Under the pieces are notes generated by a model, which did no database searches, was not told where the DNA came from, and saw only the letters and a program-made list of their open reading frames with translations. Of a stretch of DNA of 64,000 nt, positions 61,718 to 64,000 are shown piece by piece. The position numbers were made by a program, and so were the translations under genes. Position 1 is the stretch's first letter. Each line of letters opens with the position of its first letter. This stretch comes from an uncultured Clostridia bacterium (GTDB lineage Bacteria > Bacillota > Clostridia > TANB77 > CAG-508), in assembly GCA_934130355.1 (NCBI GenBank), contig CAKOXV010000003.1, positions 31,996-95,995 of the forward strand, read 5' to 3'.

Positions 61718-62723
61718 ATCTATATAAATATTTTTGTGGATTAATTGCTACTCCATTTACTCTTATTTCTAAATGCAAATGATTTCCTGTTGAGTTTCCT
61801 GTTGAACCAACTGCTGCAATAACATCTCCTGCTTTAACTTCTTCCCCTACAGTTCCATATAATTCACTACAGTGTGCATACCATGTTTCAACACCATTTC
61901 CGTGTGAAATTTTTATAAGATTACCATAAGAACCATTTCTTTCTGCAAAAGTTACTGTACCTGATGCTACTGCTTTTATTGGTGTTCCTTGTGGACAAGC
62001 AATGTCTGTTCCTGTATGTTCACTTGATCTTATAGAACTTGAAACACCAAATCTTGATGTTATTAGTCCACTTACTGGTGTAACTGCTAACATTATTCCA
62101 TTTACTATTGGTTTTCTAGTCCTTTCATCTTCTTCTACCAATGCCGCAACTTTTTGCTCAACTTTAGCTTGTGCAACTTCTACTGACTCGATACTTACTG
62201 AATCTATATCATCTGTGTAGTTTTGTGTAACTGTTAAGTCTAATTTTATAGTTTTATCTTGATTTTCTTCTTTTATTTGTGCTACTGTTTCTTCTGCCTC
62301 TTCTATATTATCTACTAATCCTACTGTTTCATCATTTAATATAACAGCATAATATTTATATGTTATTTTTGCGTTTTCTTTTAATGCAATCATTATTTCT
62401 TCTTCGTTAGTTTCTTGTTCTCTGTTTACTAATTTTAATTCATAATTTGGCATTTCATCTAGTGAAACAAAATCTATGCATTTTCCTTGCATCTCTAGAA
62501 TTTCATTTTCTATTCTTTCACTTAATTCTGTTTCATTTTCTACGTAACCTATCTCTTTTCCTGATAATGTTACTTTATATGTTGGTTTATATTTCAATAA
62601 AATTATCGCTATTATTATTATTAATGCAATTGCCATTATGCAAAAAAGTTTACAAGTTTCTTTAGTATAGTATCTTATCTTTCTTTTTAAAATAATATAC
62701 ACTCTCCTTTTTTTACGCGACAA
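61716..62723 (-). CDS. M23-family peptidoglycan endopeptidase (membrane-anchored)
   Basis: Up to 335 aa. One N-terminal helix (LFCIMAIALIIIIAIILL), an extracytoplasmic Glu-rich region of ~170 residues (G5-like or coiled), then the LytM/M23 peptidase: SSEHTGTDIACPQGTPIKAV with the first Zn ligands, HGNGVETWYAHCSELY and GNHLHLEIRVNG with the H-x-H. It cleaves peptidoglycan cross-bridges. The start is uncertain: TTG at 62723 is essentially at the transcription start predicted from the -10 box, whereas AAAGGAG at about 62705-62710 points to an ATT at 62696. Confidence 0.85.
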   Translation of the reverse strand: MSRKKRRVYIILKRKIRYYTKETCKLFCIMAIALIIIIAIILLKYKPTYKVTLSGKEIGYVENETELSERIENEILEMQGKCIDFVSLDEMPNYELKLVNREQETNEEEIMIALKENAKITYKYYAVILNDETVGLVDNIEEAEETVAQIKEENQDKTIKLDLTVTQNYTDDIDSVSIESVEVAQAKVEQKVAALVEEDERTRKPIVNGIMLAVTPVSGLITSRFGVSSSIRSSEHTGTDIACPQGTPIKAVASGTVTFAERNGSYGNLIKISHGNGVETWYAHCSELYGTVGEEVKAGDVIAAVGSTGNSTGNHLHLEIRVNGVAINPQKYLYR

Positions 62724-62728
62724 GGATA

Positions 62729-62757
62729 ATTATACCACATTTTTACTATTTTTGCAA
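62729..62757 (-). promoter_or_regulatory. Promoter of the M23 peptidase gene
   Basis: On the minus strand TTGCAA (62752-62757), 17-nt spacer, TATAAT (62729-62734). It leaves almost no leader before the first in-frame TTG. Confidence 0.75.
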
Positions 62758-62905
62758 ATTATGCATACTCTGTATGCCTTTTTTAACCCTTTTTGCCCCT
62801 TTTTTTTCTTGTTTTTTCTTTTGTCTGTTAATAGATTACTCATTTTTTCTCCTTTTTATTCGTTTTTTCGACATTTTTTATACATTAGTGGCAAAATTCA
62901 ATCTG

Positions 62906-62934
62906 TTGAAAAATGTTTTGAAATATGATATATT
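62906..62934 (+). promoter_or_regulatory. Promoter of the RluA-like gene
   Basis: TTGAAA (62906-62911), 17-nt spacer, TATATT (62929-62934); the gene starts at 62963. Confidence 0.6.
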
Positions 62935-62962
62935 TAAATATATTAATAAAAGGACTTATGTT

Positions 62963-63814
62963 ATGAGAAAATTAAATGTACCAGAAAAATATAATGGAAA
63001 AAAACTCACAAAATTTATTCTTGATACTTTTCCTAACTTATCACCAAACATGTTATTTAAAGCATTAAGACAAAAAGATATTAAAATTGATGGAACTAGA
63101 GTGAATAAAGATTGCGTTATATATGCAGATAATGAAATTCTTGTTTATATTGCTGATGATTTGCTTTTTGCTGTTCCTGATTTAGATATTGTTTTTGAAG
63201 ATGAAAATATTTTAATTATTAATAAGCCAAATAATTTAGAAGTTACTGGTGAAAATAGCTTGACAAACTATGTTCATTTAAAATATTCAACTAGCAATTT
63301 TCTTCCTATGCCATGTCATAGACTTGATAGAAATACAACTGGTTTAGTTTTATTTGCTAAAAATGAAACTTCATTAAATATTTTACTTGACAAATTTAAA
63401 AATCATGAAATAAGAAAAAAATATCTTGCTCTAGTTTATGGTACTCCTAAAGTAAAAAAAGCTAGACTTGAAAGCTATTTGTTTAAAGATAATAAAAAAT
63501 CAATGGTTTATATTTCAGATGATTTTAAAATAGGATACCAAAAAATTATAACTTCATATTCTGTTTTAGAAGAATATAGTAATAATTCTTCTTTATTAGA
63601 AGTCGAAATTGAAACTGGTAGAACACATCAAATCAGAGCTCATTTGGCTCATATTGGCTACCCTATTATTGGTGATGGGAAATATGGAATAAATTTAGTT
63701 AATAAAGATTTTGGCTTTAAATATCAACAATTAAAAGCTTATGAATTAGAGTTTAATTTTAAGTCTGATAGTGGTTGCTTAAATTATTTGAACCATAAAT
63801 CTTTTAAAGTATAG
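62963..63814 (+). CDS. RluA-family pseudouridine synthase with S4-like N-terminus
   Basis: A 283-aa protein. The N-terminal ~70 residues are S4-like (LTKFILDTFPNLSPNMLFKA then IKIDGTRVN). The catalytic HRLDRNTTGLVLFAKN and TGRTHQIRAHLAHIGYPIIG follow. It modifies uridines in rRNA or tRNA. A longer open frame to 62774 is hydrophobic shadow sequence; the ATG at 62963 has AAAGGA and a promoter upstream. Confidence 0.9.
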   Translation: MRKLNVPEKYNGKKLTKFILDTFPNLSPNMLFKALRQKDIKIDGTRVNKDCVIYADNEILVYIADDLLFAVPDLDIVFEDENILIINKPNNLEVTGENSLTNYVHLKYSTSNFLPMPCHRLDRNTTGLVLFAKNETSLNILLDKFKNHEIRKKYLALVYGTPKVKKARLESYLFKDNKKSMVYISDDFKIGYQKIITSYSVLEEYSNNSSLLEVEIETGRTHQIRAHLAHIGYPIIGDGKYGINLVNKDFGFKYQQLKAYELEFNFKSDSGCLNYLNHKSFKV

Positions 63815-63855
63815 ATTTTTATATTTTTTTATAGTATAATATTTCTATACTATAT

Positions 63856-63930
<75 letters not shown>

Positions 63931-63968
63931 AAGGTAAAATCGTCGCACCAATGTGACGTTAATGATTA

Positions 63969-63995
63969 AATCAATCTGAAAAGATTGATTTTTTT
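63969..63995 (+). terminator. Terminator after tRNA-Gly
   Basis: AATCAATCT/AGATTGATT stem with GAAA loop followed by TTTTTT. Confidence 0.85.
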
Positions 63996-64000
63996 GTGCG

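Overview
The window is low-GC Gram-positive DNA with the usual bacterial stop codons. It most likely comes from an uncultured, spore-forming gut Clostridia: the sporulation genes yqfC, yqfD and pdaA and a BofC-like gene sit among clostridial housekeeping genes, CIRCE operators control the heat-shock genes, and glmS is preceded by a glmS ribozyme. No species can be named from the sequence alone.

Layout. 1-1.2 kb: groES and the start of groEL (cut by the window edge) behind a sigma-A promoter and CIRCE. 1.28-6.47 kb: an accessory island bounded by two inverted copies of a 135-bp structured repeat; it holds a GNAT acetyltransferase, a 634-aa orphan, a small foreign-looking gene, a decayed RhuM-like fragment and a Bro-N antirepressor. 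6.5-13.4 kb: a Nudix remnant, rlmD-pyrG, a long-palindrome element, CIRCE-controlled hsp20 and a P-type ATPase. 13.5-17.4 kb: a sigma factor fused to a membrane and surface domain, and a pentapeptide-repeat protein. 17.6-26 kb: a Cys-rich small protein, tRNA-Leu, a Clp ATPase, pgsA, a BofC-like protein, comEC and an NlpC/P60 hydrolase. 26-32 kb: glycosyltransferases, a second sigma factor/membrane protein pair and an SH3 surface protein. 31.9-43.9 kb: the rpiB-(GlcNAc-1-P transferase)-mscL-hslO-ppaC run, rpsT, radA-disA-cyclophilin and gatCAB. 44-51 kb: a formylglycine-enzyme-fold protein with a hypervariable-looking tail, then pdaA-yqfC-yqfD-(unknown)-ybeY-(DUF3048)-ldh. 51.4-54.5 kb: a rearranged agr quorum-sensing locus including an unlisted 39-aa AgrD. 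54.7-64 kb: RNA-modification genes, a patatin, uvrC, glmS, an M23 peptidase and tRNA-Gly.

The most interesting signal is recoding. Three conserved, unrelated genes (the P-type ATPase, comEC and yqfD) each need one +1 frameshift to give the full-length protein. In all three the break lies exactly at an in-frame CGG codon in the context NNU-CGG-A, so that skipping the C lets GGA be read as glycine. My manual scan found no other in-frame CGG in the housekeeping genes. The only others are single CGGs in four short accessory genes, all preceded by A rather than U. This points to CGG being a hungry or unassigned codon that drives +1 frameshifting, rather than to three independent errors.

Other notable signals are a family of roughly 250-480-bp intergenic palindromes (three copies), a GGGGACGGTCC palindrome or tandem repeat (two loci), the convergent agrAC/agrBD layout, and the membrane-anchored sigma factor with a possible internal start.
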